A stretch of DNA of 64,000 nt, from assembly GCA_026936325.1 (NCBI GenBank), contig JAPTHN010000004.1, forward strand, positions 45,721,289 to 45,785,288, in the 5' to 3' direction. The DNA comes from Platynereis dumerilii. Taxonomy: Eukaryota > Annelida > Polychaeta > Phyllodocida > Nereididae. Shown in pieces: positions 42,613-55,789 of this stretch (position 1 is the stretch's first letter; each line of letters begins with the position of its first letter). The notes under the pieces were generated by a model. The model did not search any database and was not told the origin of the DNA. It saw only the letters and a list, made by a program, of their open reading frames with translations. Position numbers and translations under genes: made by a program.

Positions 42613-45026
42613 TTAGCAACCTTCGAGGTGAAGAAGACTGCTTGTGGCATATATGGCACTATAATGGCAGAAGGGGGAGCCAAAGAAGTTTTGGAAAATA
42701 CATAATCCTCCATGTTGGATAGTATTCTGAGATTTGTGATGTACGGCTTGTTCTTTTTCTAAATTTGACATCTTTGCCAAAAATTGACACTTAGACCTAA
42801 ATTACTTCTAGATGAAGAAAATAATTTTAGAATCTGATTTTTTTGGTTTGCAATGTTTTTCTGAAACTCCTAAAAGATCAAAATAGATCACATCATGTTA
42901 TAGTTACGGAGAACTGAAATACTGAACAACTTCAATTATTTGATTGGGAAGGATTTAGTTGTGTCTAAAAGCAAGCAATGGTAGCAAGATTGATGCTCTC
43001 TAAATCTTCTCACCAATGCGTTGTATTTCTCTCATTTCCTCTTTGAGCTACACAAGATCATGTGACAGCAAGTCCGCTAAACATTAACAGCACAACTTCC
43101 CCACAAAGTGATGCAAGTCCACAAAATGTCAGACGTGCTGCATGTCGTTGCATCCGCCTATGTCATGATATTATTTGTGCCTTTGGGTTGCAATGCAAGA
43201 ATGTTTGTAGATGAGAGTAATGGCATCCATCACTGAGGTCTGGTGCTGTCATAAATGCCACCAAAATGTTAGGGCAATGTCCGAATCCCAACACACATAT
43301 ACAAATGAGTATATGAAACAGAATGAAGAAGATGTCTAAACTTGAAGATTAATATAATAAATGATACAATATTGAATATAAATTATAAATGCAATAATGT
43401 TTTGGAGAATGTGGCAACATAAACAATTGTAAATTTCGGAATGTGCCAAAAGATAATGTCAAAATAACATTGGGTTTTCCCAACTCAAAATGGTACTCAT
43501 GATTCTTTCAAAGAGTAGTTATATAGAGGATGATTTGGTTTTTACACTTGATTGTTCTACCATATAACTCACAAATTTACAATTATATGCAAAAATATAC
43601 ACTCTAAATAGTGATGTAGTCCAAAATATCCATTCCATACTTTTGATCAAGAGTGTAGAAGCCAAGATGCTCTCTCAGAGTAAGAAAGAGGAACCCAGAA
43701 TGTTGAAGAAGAATGTTTATGCAGTGTCCCATAATTACATTTTGGGTTGAATGCTTACAAAATGTGATTTGTAACAAGAATGGCTGATAATGAAACGAGG
43801 AAAGCTTCTTGTAGCCACACCATCTCAAATGTAGGTCACACAAGAAGTAGGTCAGGTTTATTTTCCTTCTTTTATGGTGATTGTGAGGCTGATTTACATC
43901 TCTGATTCCGTTTCTGCAGCTGAGTACATAAAACACTCCTTCGGGGCAAGTTTGTTCAATTTCTTAGCCAGCTGCAGTGTTTCAATAAGGGTCCATGTTG
44001 AAGTTGTGAAATTGCGAAAGTAGGTCAGCAGGTCGAGGAATTCGCATTTAGATGAGATTAGGCTGGGTGGATGTCGTATGATGCTCATGGGATCTCAACA
44101 GTTCGTAGGAGATTGCATACAGAAACAATAAGAAGACAGTTGAAGACACCCTGAGACCCTGAGACAGTTAATTAATTCAACGTCAATTTGAGCCTTGAGG
44201 GCGGTCCGCATTGCTGATTTCCGAGCAACAAGCAAGAATCGTCCTGATGAGTAAATTGATTCATCATTCTCTTAATTAGAATACCCCGGCTGACTCGGTT
44301 GTCCGGATGTGTGATGTAACACAGTGACAGAGAAAAGAGGAAATCTGCTGCTCATGTGTCTTCGTGTCTCTGTTTCACTCCATGTCTTGCGAACCTGTTG
44401 CACATGTTTCTCAATGTGCTGCCTCAACGACATGTTCCTTTGGCAACAGATTTGGCAACAAGTTGGAATCAAGAATTGCGCAACAACTCATTAAGCTCCA
44501 CAGCCGTTACCAACCTGTTCTCCTGCACAACTGATTGTCTTTGCTTCCCAGAATGAAATAATAATAATCAAAGGGCATTATTGTTTCATACAATGTGTTG
44601 TAGCAATAAGACTAGTTTATTCGGCATATCATAATGGATTGCATAGAAGTTACTAGCACTGATTTGTTGCTGTTTGTCTTGAGTAAACTTTTGTGGTCAT
44701 CTCTCGTGGATGCATTATAGAGCATCTCTTGCCAACCATAATACTAGCCTACCCTGAGCTCAGGTATCTCCAATTTCAAACTGTTAATCATGAGGTGTGC
44801 ACATAAAATACGTCTTCTGGTAATTTCTTGGCAATTTCTGATTTGTCGGCCTCTACGTCTTTGGTGTCTCAATATAAACAACATGTCTGTTGGTGACAAT
44901 GTTTTGTAACAGGCGGATATAAGTTTGCTTCGCAACAGTTACTGTCCTCCATGAATATTTCAAAATAAACATATTTTTCTACCGGATTCAAAAAATAATG
45001 ATAAACTGTCTCTGACAATGACCAGA

Positions 45027-45403
45027 CTCCTCCGAAGATCTCTTCACTTTCTCGCAAACCAGAATGTGGCGATAAACACAGCTCTTAAAGAGAGATCTAT
45101 TCCGGAAGACTTCCCTACTTCAAAGCTTCCAAGTTGGACCATTCCGAGATAACTGAAGGTGATAACATATACAGATAGTGATCTTGCTGCTCTGTTTCAT
45201 GTCAAACCATTTTGTCTGAAGCAGAGTCAGCATTAACTGGTCATACTTCAACACTTAAAAGACTAAGCCAGTCACCCTTAATTTAATCTCAGCTATCTCA
45301 TCTGAGAAAATGTTCTTCAAAATTCAAGTCAATGATATAGATCTACAGATGACACATTTCAGTTTCTACTATTCGATATAGGCTCAATAGCCCTACACAT
45401 GGA
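45027..45403. other. Unique sequence right of the tandem array
   Basis: Nothing recognised. The array similarity stops abruptly after gacaatgaccaga. Confidence 0.5.
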
Positions 45404-45612
45404 AAGGGATGGATGGATGATTGGGGATTTACATCATGTATTTATGCACTTGGTAGGCTAATTAGGACAGGAGGAGGACACAACAATGAGATGAACGATG
45501 ATTGAAAATGCCGTCCAACATAGGCCCTGGTGACAAGGCAGCAGCTTGATTCGAAACCCGGACCCAGCAATTGGCAGCCCAGCGTGCTACATAGCCGACT
45601 AAGCTTCTGACA
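45404..45612 (-). mobile_element. tRNA-derived SINE, type C
   Basis: On the minus strand: a tRNA-like head with gggtttcgaatc as box B, body gttggacggcattttcaatc, 3' region cctaattagcctaccaagtg, and an (ATCC)n tail. Among the best-preserved SINE-C copies here. Confidence 0.8.
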
Positions 45613-46191
45613 ACAAAACATGTTCATCTGCTTATGACATCCTTTTTTGAAAGAGTTAGATTATGAGAGTTAATTTTCTATTAAGCTACTTATTGTAAAA
45701 CATACACATACATATGAATCTTCTTTCGCAGCGCTTTAAAAATATACCACTAAAAATTCACCATAAAATATAGCATAGCAAGTCAGCAACATGTTGATAT
45801 TGTAATGAATCAAAAACTACCATTGAATTTGTGTGCCTGGACATTTTAATGTTCATGTAAATTGTATGGCTCGATAGCAATAAAACTGCAATAAAACGGA
45901 GCGGATTGTTGCGATATAAAATCTAACTTAAATCCGATGGCCATCCAGCGTCAATACTACATCATGTTTATCCTCGATTAAAAAACATTCATAAAAAACT
46001 GACCCATGCTGGGTAGTGTACATCAAAATATATGACTAAGTTCCCAAGCTCAATGCAAACTACAATTGTATATCTACATTGACACTGTTAAAGCTCTTTC
46101 AGTTATTTATGTGATACATCAATAGAATTTCAATAAGCTTTCTGCAGATGTAACATGATGTGTAATGGCTCTAATGGACCTGGCATGGTTC
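45613..46191. other. AT-rich spacer, nothing recognised
   Basis: No repeat or exon signature. Confidence 0.5.
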
Positions 46192-46333
46192 TCATGGACA
46201 GCAATGTACCTATAATACAATGGTAGAGTAACACTAATGGTGCAAGCTTAACACATTTATACACATTTGTAATGCAATGAATGCACCATTAATGCAATGG
46301 AGGTACATTGTATTGATAACACAATGTCCATGA
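46192..46333. mobile_element. Short palindromic MITE, 142 bp
   Basis: The ends tcatggaca and tgtccatga are inverted repeats, and inner arms share caatgtacct and aggtacattg. No coding capacity. Confidence 0.65.
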
Positions 46334-46642
46334 CTAATCAGCCTACTCATAATATGCGCTAACTTAATTGTGTTGAGCAACTTGGAGGACTGCTTTATAC
46401 TGCCTATTTGGTATTTGAAGACTCTCAGCCTGAATGCGAATCTTTTTAGGACATGTTATTCCATAGGTAGAGTGATGTCACATGTTAGGCTGAATGTCCA
46501 CAATTCTGGAAACGGCTGTAATAGCAATTGAAGAACAACGCGAAAGGGATTTTCTCTGTGTTATGGAGAAAAGACGTCGTTTCGCAGTGAAAATTTCACT
46601 TAGTGAGCCATGCATGCTGATAAGGTGTCACAAGCATAACAT
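46334..46642. other. Spacer, nothing recognised
   Basis: No recognised feature. Confidence 0.45.
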
Positions 46643-46646
46643 TACT

Positions 46647-47836
46647 GGGTGAAAGCACAGTAAAGGCCTCAATTGCGTTTTGATTAGATAAAAGTAAATT
46701 TAGGGTCCTAGAAACCAATTTCTGACTTAAAGAAGAAACAGTGCAGTATTTAAGCTTGATCAACAAGTAAATCTGAGAAATTTAGGCATTTTTCATGAGC
46801 ATAAAATTAAAACCATGCTCTGGGCAGACCTTTAAAGTGGGTATAATTTGTTAATTTTAGCATGTAACCAGTGGCCCTTTTTCTGAAGCACCATCTACCG
46901 CAGCAATGCTGTAGCCTAATATTTAGTTCACATTCTGCAGTGACATTATCTGTTTACTGTACCTCCCTGGCCTTCTGTAGGGACCATTGGCTGACTTTTC
47001 AACATGATGATTAAGGCAGCCATGATGTCCAAAGAAAACGTCTGCTTGTAACCATATTTTTGCAAATTTACAGTCAGGGGTTCAAAAGGCTGGCTGGAGG
47101 GTATTTTTATGTAATAATTAGCCGAATTTGGTGCTTTTGCCTAGATATGATATTGGTTTAATGAATTTAAGCAAAAAATGTCCAATGGCCACTGATGATT
47201 GTAAGATACAAGAAGCTTTAATGGCTAAAATCAATGTCCGTCCATTACGTCCACAACTGATTTTTTGGTAATTTACATGAATTAAAGACCAGCTAACATG
47301 TCAACTGAGATGGAAATGCATGTCTATCTCTCTCTACCTATGTATGCAACTGAAAAATTAAAAAACACAATGAATTTAACTTGTACACTGGACACCAGGC
47401 TAAAAAGTGTAAATGTCCGTCCATTACGTCCACAAAAATGTTCAAATTAGTCTCGGGACTGATGTTTGGAGGTCTGGTTAGTCACGAATAAAGCAGGGAT
47501 ACCATGTTTAGTGACAAAATTGGATTATTTTAGTGAATGGTGACAAGGCTCAAAAATTTATTTGGTCACAGTTCATGCAAACTGTCCATATCACATCTGC
47601 GAAAACTGTCGAAAAGCCAATGGTCCATTTTAGCGGAAAAACCTAGATTTTCATGGAACTTTCATAATGTAGTTCATAGCAGCCCAGCAAATACCTGTCT
47701 TGATTTATTAGACAAACATAATTCTGTATTCTACACATTATTAGGTTTAAAGTGATGTACTACACTTGCACTTCTGATGAAAATAATTATTAGGTCATAG
47801 GGGCCAAATATTGAGGCGCTTACTGTGCTTTCACCC
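46647..47836. mobile_element. Non-autonomous DNA transposon, 1190 bp, TACT target duplication
   Basis: Inverted ends gggtgaaagcacagtaa are perfect over 17 bp and continue imperfectly through gcctcaat. A tact direct repeat flanks both sides (46643-46646, 47837-47840). Inside, tgtccgtccattacgtccac occurs twice, near 47236 and 47412. No transposase frame. The superfamily is uncertain. Confidence 0.8.
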
Positions 47837-47840
47837 TACT

Positions 47841-48590
47841 TTCAATTATTTAAAATTATGAAAAAAAATTAAGTGAGCAGAATAACATACCTGTACACAT
47901 AATGGACAAATGCTATGCCATGCTAAATCACCCAGTTTGGTACAGTCCATCTCAACCAATTGCAATCACTGATTTATACACAAATCAATCTGGAGACAAA
48001 ACAGTCCTTTCAACTTCGACAGCAATGCAAACTTTTTCTGACAACACGTTAAGATTTCCATTGCTATGCCACAGAAAAAGGCACAATACTGTTGATATGC
48101 AGAGTTGAGGAACATATTTGCATAGTGACAAAATGCTTCAAAATGGAGTTGAATTTGATGTAAATTTGATGTCAGCTTCATATCAATTTGACGTCAGTGG
48201 GGCTGATGGATATGCGCATTAGTGGAAGGGTCGTGGAAGTAAAATTCCCACGCGTGGCAGGTTTCTTGCAACATCTGGCAACAAATTGTCGACTCCATCA
48301 ATATTTCACGAAAAGTTTTCTCCACTTAGACAAGTTTTCAACTTGATCCTGCCTATCATGCCAGATTTATGAGTGATGTATCAATATAGCATATGGTGGG
48401 GTTTCTCAATCTTATTGATGTCACTTCTGGTGACAGCCTAAATCAACAGGGTCCTAGAATTACAAAAAAGGCAGCCATGATGAAATATAAAGAAATTGGA
48501 TATACACCGTATGAACGAAAAAGTGCCGGTCTGTTGAAGTAGATTGATAGGACATGCAAGAAAAGTTTAACTGATATTTCTAATTTTTAT
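47841..48590. other. Spacer, nothing recognised
   Basis: No exon or repeat signature. Confidence 0.5.
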
Positions 48591-48756
48591 AGACAGATGG
48601 TAGATAGATAGATAGATAGATAGATAGACAGGTTCGTAGACCAATCAATCCATAGATAGATGGTAGATAAATACAGTGTAGATAGAAACTAAATAGATGA
48701 ACAGATGGATAGATCTAGATAGATAGATAAATAGATAGATAGATAGATAGATAAGT
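48591..48756. repeat. (GATA)n microsatellite, two tracts
   Basis: Tracts of tagatagatagatag near 48600-48632 and 48715-48753, joined by degenerate gat-rich sequence. Confidence 0.95.
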
Positions 48757-49994
48757 CAGTTGGGGATAGATCTGGAAGATAACATTCCATATGAGCTGCT
48801 TAACTGAAGTTTCTTGATTATGGTCTGACAAAATCATCCGCCATTGCTCCAGTGAAAGAAGCCATGAACAAGATCAAGACATTTTAGTATCAACCCTGTG
48901 GAAAAGGATTAACTCTTCATTCATTCATGAATTGTAAGAGTTCATGCTCAGAAGATTATCCACTTTCATTCACTTGTCAGATTGATTTTCCAACCTGCCA
49001 CAATTGTAGGTTTTTCCACTTGGCATAAAACATACTTTGTGACTCATACAAAAATAAAGGTCACCATTCCAAATATTCTAAAGAGTCAGTACCACATAAT
49101 ATTTTTGCACTGCTAGAAATGTCTGCCAAATACCATAAAGTAGTAATGATACAGCGGTATACCTACGACCACCTCAACACGCAATATTGATCCCTATATG
49201 ATAAGAAACCTCTTGATGACTGACAAGGCATCATCTTCTAGAGTGCATAATTATTTTATAGTTTCGCCACGCTATGCTGTAGGAATGCCATGGTGTCTAC
49301 TGGCATATTAGGCAATCATAAAATGACATAAGATGGGCAATTACAGTTTTTGCTGCAATATCTACTGATAAAATAGATCTGTAACCACTATTGAATTCAC
49401 TTCTCACATTTCCACTAAAATATAACTACCTCTTTGCTGAGGTGACTGTCAGTTCAGAAATCCTACCAATTTTCATGTGAAATGGTGCATCAGTTTCTGT
49501 TCTTGTTTGTGCCCCAACATGCAGGCATGTATTTGGACAGGACAGACACACTGGAATGAATGCATAATTCCCTCGGCAGGTCAAATGATGATATTCTTCA
49601 CAGTCAGACAAATAATCCAAATTTGAGATTTTAAGCCCTTTACACAAGAAACTACTCTATATCAGCTCATACCAGGGATGACTGTATTCTGTGAATCATG
49701 AAGAATTCCTTCAATGTCAGAGATAATTCTTGTCTGCTATAATGAGAAAAGCGTCTGGTGGTAAGGCATAATGTTACGTTGACCTTTCTGTTCCATATGT
49801 ATGCATGTATGATAAAGTACAATAGACATTATAATATAGAAAAATATAATTTCTGGTCTCTGCTGGTAATGGACTGGGTAGTCAGTATAAGGTTGCAATG
49901 CCACATATTATTAAAATCATGTTTGCTATCTAGGCCTATATAATCATTAAAAAAAGTGATCACTAATTATTTTGTTTTCTTGCATATGGAACAT
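48757..49994. other. Spacer, nothing recognised
   Basis: No supported gene or element. Confidence 0.5.
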
Positions 49995-50145
49995 GGGCGG
50001 GTTGGTTACCTCAATTTGGTAGCCCAATGCCGTCAGTTGCTGGATTTTCGAGAGCAGTTTCAATCATCCCCGCCTCATTGCTGAGTCCTCCTCCGGTCCT
50101 AATTAGCCTACCAAGAGCATAAATAACGGACAAAACACCCAATAA
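49995..50145 (+). mobile_element. SINE, type C, partial
   Basis: Shares gcagtttcaatcatccccgc, cctcattgctgagtcc and cctaattagcctaccaag with the other SINE-C copies. The head is decayed. Confidence 0.75.
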
Positions 50146-50449
50146 TTTACCAACCCAATTTCTGGCATATTTTATTGTAATGCTTTGTATCCTATTGTAT
50201 TCTGAATAAATCCATTTTGCAATGATCCATTTCTTGGCTATTCTTGCAAAATTGGCTCAAGGCCTTGCAAACCAGATTCAAAATGTCTTTCCATTTGAAC
50301 CATGAAAAACTGACAGCAACTGACAGTTTATGTAATTGCTTCCTTACAGCATTGTGTAATTTTGTTATTGTGTAATCCCATTCTTCACACTTAACATAAA
50401 GTTATATATTCCACTTTTATTTTGGTATAATTATCAGCACTCACAGAAA

Positions 50450-50795
50450 AATTGTTTCATTCTCATGTATACGCTCAACGCCGTAGAACTTCAAGATCGA
50501 TTCTTACTTTTGTCAAAACATATCATTTGCACTCATGTGCCTAAAACTTATTTCATTCTAGCATTATACACTCAAGATCATGAAATTTTGGTGACAAAAC
50601 TTTGAGATCTGCTCTTTAATTTTGCCACCGCCTATCATAAGCAGTCATGTGCAAATTTCATTTCATTCTCATAATGCATGCGTTACTTCATACTCATATA
50701 CGCAAAACTCCAAGATCACCTATTACTATTGCCACATTATTACAAGCGTATAGATGTATGTGCTAAGCTTATTTCATTCTTATATAGTCAACATA
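50450..50795. repeat. Degenerate tandem repeat of about 115 bp, three units
   Basis: Units share cattctcat, a caagatc word, ttgccac-like and catgtgc followed by taa and tttcattct. Roughly three periods, strongly diverged. Confidence 0.6.
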
Positions 50796-51834
50796 AAATG
50801 AATGTTGATGATTGCAACGTTTCAAGATGGACTCCAAACTGAAACTGCCACCTTAAACATTCATCATTGCACTCATGGGACCAAATGGGCAGCTGGATTA
50901 AGTGCACTAAACTTCTTGCATGATGAAGTGGGAAGATATCTGGTTCTTCTTGGCTGAGATTCTGTCCCATGGGTGGAATCACTCTACAAGACATATGCTG
51001 GCTGATCTAAATGATCACAGCTGCAGCACATACTGTTACATAACAGGCAAACTTTTCAATGGCTTTGGGGGATATTTTGTGGTTGGTTATGGAGTTGTGA
51101 GTAAATCAAGGTAAATACAAAATATGTTAAACGACACATAGCTCATGACTATTATAATTATATTGATTAGGACAGGCAAGGGCCATGGAGAGGGAAGTTG
51201 CACTGTACTTGCAGCACAGAATATGACACAGACATCCTTTAAATTAATCTAAATACAATTCCATGGTTATCATTGATTTCAATGTTACCTGGGCCAAATC
51301 GACTCGGGGTTACCCGTGCCGTGGGCTGCAACTGAGTTTGACCCAGGCGCATTGGGAAGATGCTACAAGACAGATTATGAAACAAAGTGATAACTAAAAA
51401 CAGTACCTTGTTCTGCAGCTATAAATTGCAGCCTGCTATAATTGATAAGAAGTTCAATTAATTTCCAACATAAGGAAAAACATGCTTGAGGAAATGGATG
51501 TGTCAATAATCCATGACCATTAGTTTCAGGTGCATGTGATTTTAATTAATCCAAAGGGAATGGAATCAAGCCTGCATAATCCCCAGCAATGTCAAGATCA
51601 AGCAAGCTTTGCTCTTTGGTTCTGACCTCATTCTATTTTTAGGGCTCTGATCAGGTCACCTGGACCTGTGATGGATGGCAGTTTCTTCAATAAACCTTTC
51701 CCCATATGAGTTGGATGTCTCAAAAGTTAAGCTAAAGGACTGGCCCCCAAGCTATGCTCTTGAAGCAACCTATTTTACCCAACTCTATATAAATAGCTTC
51801 CGTCAACCTTTTTAAAATTGCAGTGTTCTATTTC
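50796..51834. other. Spacer, nothing recognised
   Basis: No supported gene. Tracts around 51290-51370 are less AT-rich but show no exon signature. Confidence 0.45.
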
Positions 51835-51903
51835 TGACCTAATTAGGTTGCTTGAGTGTGTAAATAAAGGACATAAGGCTCCAATCATCCATCAATCAAT
51901 CTT
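51835..51903 (+). mobile_element. SINE-C 3' end fragment
   Basis: Carries cctaattaggttgcttgagt, aaataaaggacataaggctc and an atcatccatcaatcaatc tail, the 3' end of the type C family. Confidence 0.65.
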
Positions 51904-52439
51904 ATTTAGTTTGAAACAGGACTGCTATATTACCAGACCTTGTTTCAAAGCTCTATTCATAACATGAAACTATAGAGATAGGTCAGGGGCATTGTTAACC
52001 TCAATCCTTGAATTACTATTTGAGTCGAATGACCATTTCGTCCTTGTCCTAATGCAATGACCCTCTGTCTTTCCGAATTGGACCAATAGATGCAGAAGGA
52101 TTACTTTTAACTCCAAGGTCATTGTGACTGAAAAGTGAAAATGTGAAAATCGTTGATATACATGTGCACAATTATTCCTTGAATGTTGACTAATGTCATT
52201 TTAAAATGGAATTGCGTTTGGTTCCAGCATAACTTGCTGCATAAGTCACAATTTGAACACTAATTGCAATTTGCACATGCACAAGTCCAAAGTTTTACTT
52301 GATAATTAAATCTTAGCAAACAAATCTATTTACTGGTGGCAGGCACGCATGATTACAATCAGCTGTTTGAGGACCGAAATGGCATCATACAGGTTCTCTG
52401 TTACCCGTGAACTCAAAATAAACCAGTCAATGGAAAACA
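51904..52439. other. Spacer, nothing recognised
   Basis: No recognised feature. Confidence 0.45.
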
Positions 52440-54790
52440 TTTCGCTAAGATGTGGCTCCTTAAACTGTTTAAAGCCCAAGTACCTGAATGTACAAACAGT
52501 TAACCCTCGTCTGTGAGACAAAAAATAAAATATACGACAAAGGTTCACCAGATCAGATGCTTTATCGACTGACGGTTAAAGTTATCTTTAAACACTTCAA
52601 GGCCTGTAATGAGCTATGCCTGTTTTTATGCTAACCTGAGTCTCATTACAACACTTTATGGCTGGGTGAAAACAAGTTAGGGGGATAATGACCCCGCCTA
52701 CCTGGTATTCGCACCTTCCGAAGTAGGTGATTGGTCTGTTTTATTTAACGTTTGGCTCCAACATAAAAACAGTCCATCCATTCCACAAACTCATCAGGTT
52801 GAAGAAGTGCACTAAAAGCATTTACTTTTCAATGAAATTTCATAGCTGAGAATTGTCTAAAAATCGTGAGATAACTGCATGATTCTGTTTGTAGTGTTTC
52901 ATGTCAGTTGTCATGTGAGAAAAAAATCAGATTAAATGAAAAACACAACTCATAAGAGGATTGAATTGTAATAAATTTGACTGTTAAATGCAATCAGAAC
53001 TGGGAAGTACAACTCTATCAGGTGAGATCTTGAAGCAAATGCTGAACAGTTACTGTACTACACAGGTTTGGATACAATAAAAAGAAGAAGATTAGACACT
53101 GTCAAAAAAAACAACAACTGTTTATACAGCACCACTCTTTTTTCGCAAATAGAGGTTGCCCGCATTCATACTTCACTCACAGTAACGAGCCCATTTCCCA
53201 GACAAGAATGCTGTTCTTTCTGTTCTCTGCATCTTGTGTCGTAAATTCCCTCTTTTTCTCTCTTTCCAATGTTTTGTGGTGTGATGAAGATTTGGTCCAG
53301 TGCTTTCTAACCTACTGCTCAGCATTTTCATTACTTCTTACACAACTGCCTTGCGAAACAGGTATACCAATGAACTTATTCAGCTACAAAAACATTTTAA
53401 AAAGACAGATTTGGCTTACCCCTGGTCTCTGAAATGCCTGTTTGAGCCCCAGTACCAGAATTTACAAACACTTAACCCAGGTTTATGTACTCTAAGAGCT
53501 CTATGAGACAAAAAAGAAAATGTACGATGAACGTTCATCAGATTGGATGATTTATCGACTGACGGTTAAAGTTATCTTTAAACACTTCAAGGCCTGTAAT
53601 GAGCTATGTGCCTCTTTTTATTGCAAAGCTGAGTCTCATTACAGCACTTTATGGCTGAGTGGAAGCAAGTTAAGGGAATAATGACCCCTCCTACCTGGAT
53701 ATTCGCACCTTCTGAAGTAGATGATGGGTCTGTTTTATTTAATGTTTGGCTCCAACATAAAAACCATCCATTCCACAAAAACATCAAGTTAAGCAGTGCA
53801 CCCAAAGCATTTACTTTTGAATGAAATTTCATAGCTGACAAATGACATCGTGAGATAACTTCACAATTTTGTTTGAACATAGTGTTTTGTGTCAGTTGCC
53901 ATATGAGATTTTAAAAAATAGTTTGAAAGTGAACAACACAGCTCAAAATAGAAGACAAACTATGTATAGCGGTTTACTAAAAAGGGAAGCATCTCTCTGA
54001 GATGAAATAATGAAAAAAAAGCTAAAAAGTATATATACCTATATGCAAAACTGTTTGCATAGAGAAATTGGATCCTAAAACCAAACCAAAATGTTGACAA
54101 AATAAGGGTTTTTTGCATGAGATTTATTTTTTAGATTATATTTCTAAAAAAACAATGGTTTATACAAAGTACCACTCTTTTTTTGCAAATAGAGGTTGCC
54201 AGCATTCATACTTCATCCACAGTAACGAGCCCATTTCCCAGACAAGAATGCTGTTCTTTCTGTTCTCTGCATCTTCTGTCATAAATTCCCTCTTTTTCTC
54301 TCTTGCGAATGTTTTGTAGTGTGATGAAGATTTGGTCCAGTGCTTTCCAAGCTACTGCTCAGCATTTTCATTACTTCTTACACAACTGCCTCGCAAAACA
54401 AGTATACCAACAAACTTACACAGCAACAAAAATACTTTGATTTTGCTGACCCCTGGTTTATGAAATGCCTGTTTAAAGCCCCAGCACCTGACTTTACAAA
54501 CACTTAACCCAGGTTTATGTAAGTCTATGAGCTCTGTGAGACAAAAAAGAAAACGTACGATGAAGGTTCATCAGATTGGATGCTTTATCGGCTAGCGGTT
54601 AAAGTTATCTTTAAACACTTGGAGGCCTGTGATAAGCTATGCCTCTTTTTATTGCAAAGCTGAGTCTCATTACAGCACTTTATGGCTGAGTGAAAGCAAG
54701 TTAGGGGAATAATTACCTCGCCTACCTGGTATTCACACCTTCCAAAGTTGATGATGGGTCTGTTTTATTAACTTATTTTGGCTCCTATAT
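52440..54790. repeat. Tandem repeat of about 1 kb, roughly 2.4 units
   Basis: The anchor tttatcgactgacggttaaa begins near 52562 and 53551, with a variant near 54583, giving periods of about 0.99 and 1.03 kb. Another anchor, ttgcaaatagaggttgcc-like, occurs near 53144 and 54182. The short frames do not persist between units, so no gene is inferred. Confidence 0.9.
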
Positions 54791-54994
54791 AAAAAAAAAA
54801 TCTTGCAAAAAGAAGTACACTATGCAAAGATCTTGATTGCTTAGAGCTCTTTGCAGATTGGCGGTGCACTGGAAAATTAATTTTCTTCTTTTTTCAATTT
54901 GCAAACTGACTTTGCCACGTCATTGATAGTTTTCTATTGGTCTCCTAGTATTCTCATGTAATGAAGCACCATAAGTCATTTAATTAGTTTGTTT

Positions 54995-55170
54995 ATTGAC
55001 ACCTGTGCTGCAAGATACATGTATAATAAGCACTGAATCAAGTGATTAACCAAAACTGACACCAACAAAACATTTTTAAGCCGTTGATATCACACAACCA
55101 AGTTTAAAATTAATTTTGAAACTGTTTGCACTGCCTATATGCAAACAGCTATAAAAAGGGAAGACAAAAA
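54995..55170. repeat. Dispersed repeat shared with 8780-8957
   Basis: Aligns in direct orientation with the intronic copy near 8.8 kb. The family was not recognised. Confidence 0.7.
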
Positions 55171-55789
55171 AAGCAATTGGTCGGCACTTCAGTATGATGT
55201 CCATGAGACTGAGACACTTACATTGATGGAACAATCAAGACAAGTCTCAGCTGGATTAGTGAATTGCTGATAAATTGCAGTGATGATGCTCGAACAAGAA
55301 ACAAATCAACACTCCTCAATAAAAAGAACAAGAAACTGCATCTCCCAGCAGGCTGGAATGTTGGATATATATGCTGAAGGACACAGGCAATATATGAAAT
55401 ATGTATTTTCGACATGGGAGCGCAATGCTTGCACTGCTCGCTTCGTTTATTCGACATACAGCGCAGACAATTCTAAGTTTTTCTCGCTGAGAATGAAAAA
55501 ATTGGCACGTTAGATTAAATTCAATATGTCAGGAGCTGTGAGCCAGCTTTGCGCAAGGCACTGCCAAGAAGATTTGATTTAAAAATAACAGCATTACAAG
55601 GGTAAAAACTACCCTGGCAGACTTTGATATTAAATCATTTGCAGTAGATGTCAAGAAGTCTATGTACCAAGGTTTATTATCATGGGAAAATATTGTTAGC
55701 AAGAGAACAGAAGAGGAGATTATTGCTCACAGGTGCTGGGCCAAATCACCATCTTGTCTGTTTATTTGTCTGCCTTCTTCCCTTTCTGG
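55171..55789. other. Spacer, nothing recognised
   Basis: No recognised feature. Confidence 0.45.

Larger units (their letters stand above)
40115..45026. repeat. Tandem 5 kb unit, copy 3
   Basis: Same borders as copies 1 and 2. It is slightly shorter, including loss near 44790 of a stretch present in the others. It resembles copy 2 in the left half, then copy 1 and copy 2 in alternating patches in the right half. No supported protein gene. Confidence 0.93.

Noticed and set aside
53587-53880. A 97-residue minus-strand frame in the 1 kb tandem repeat
   Set aside because: Not preserved in the other repeat units; no domain recognised.
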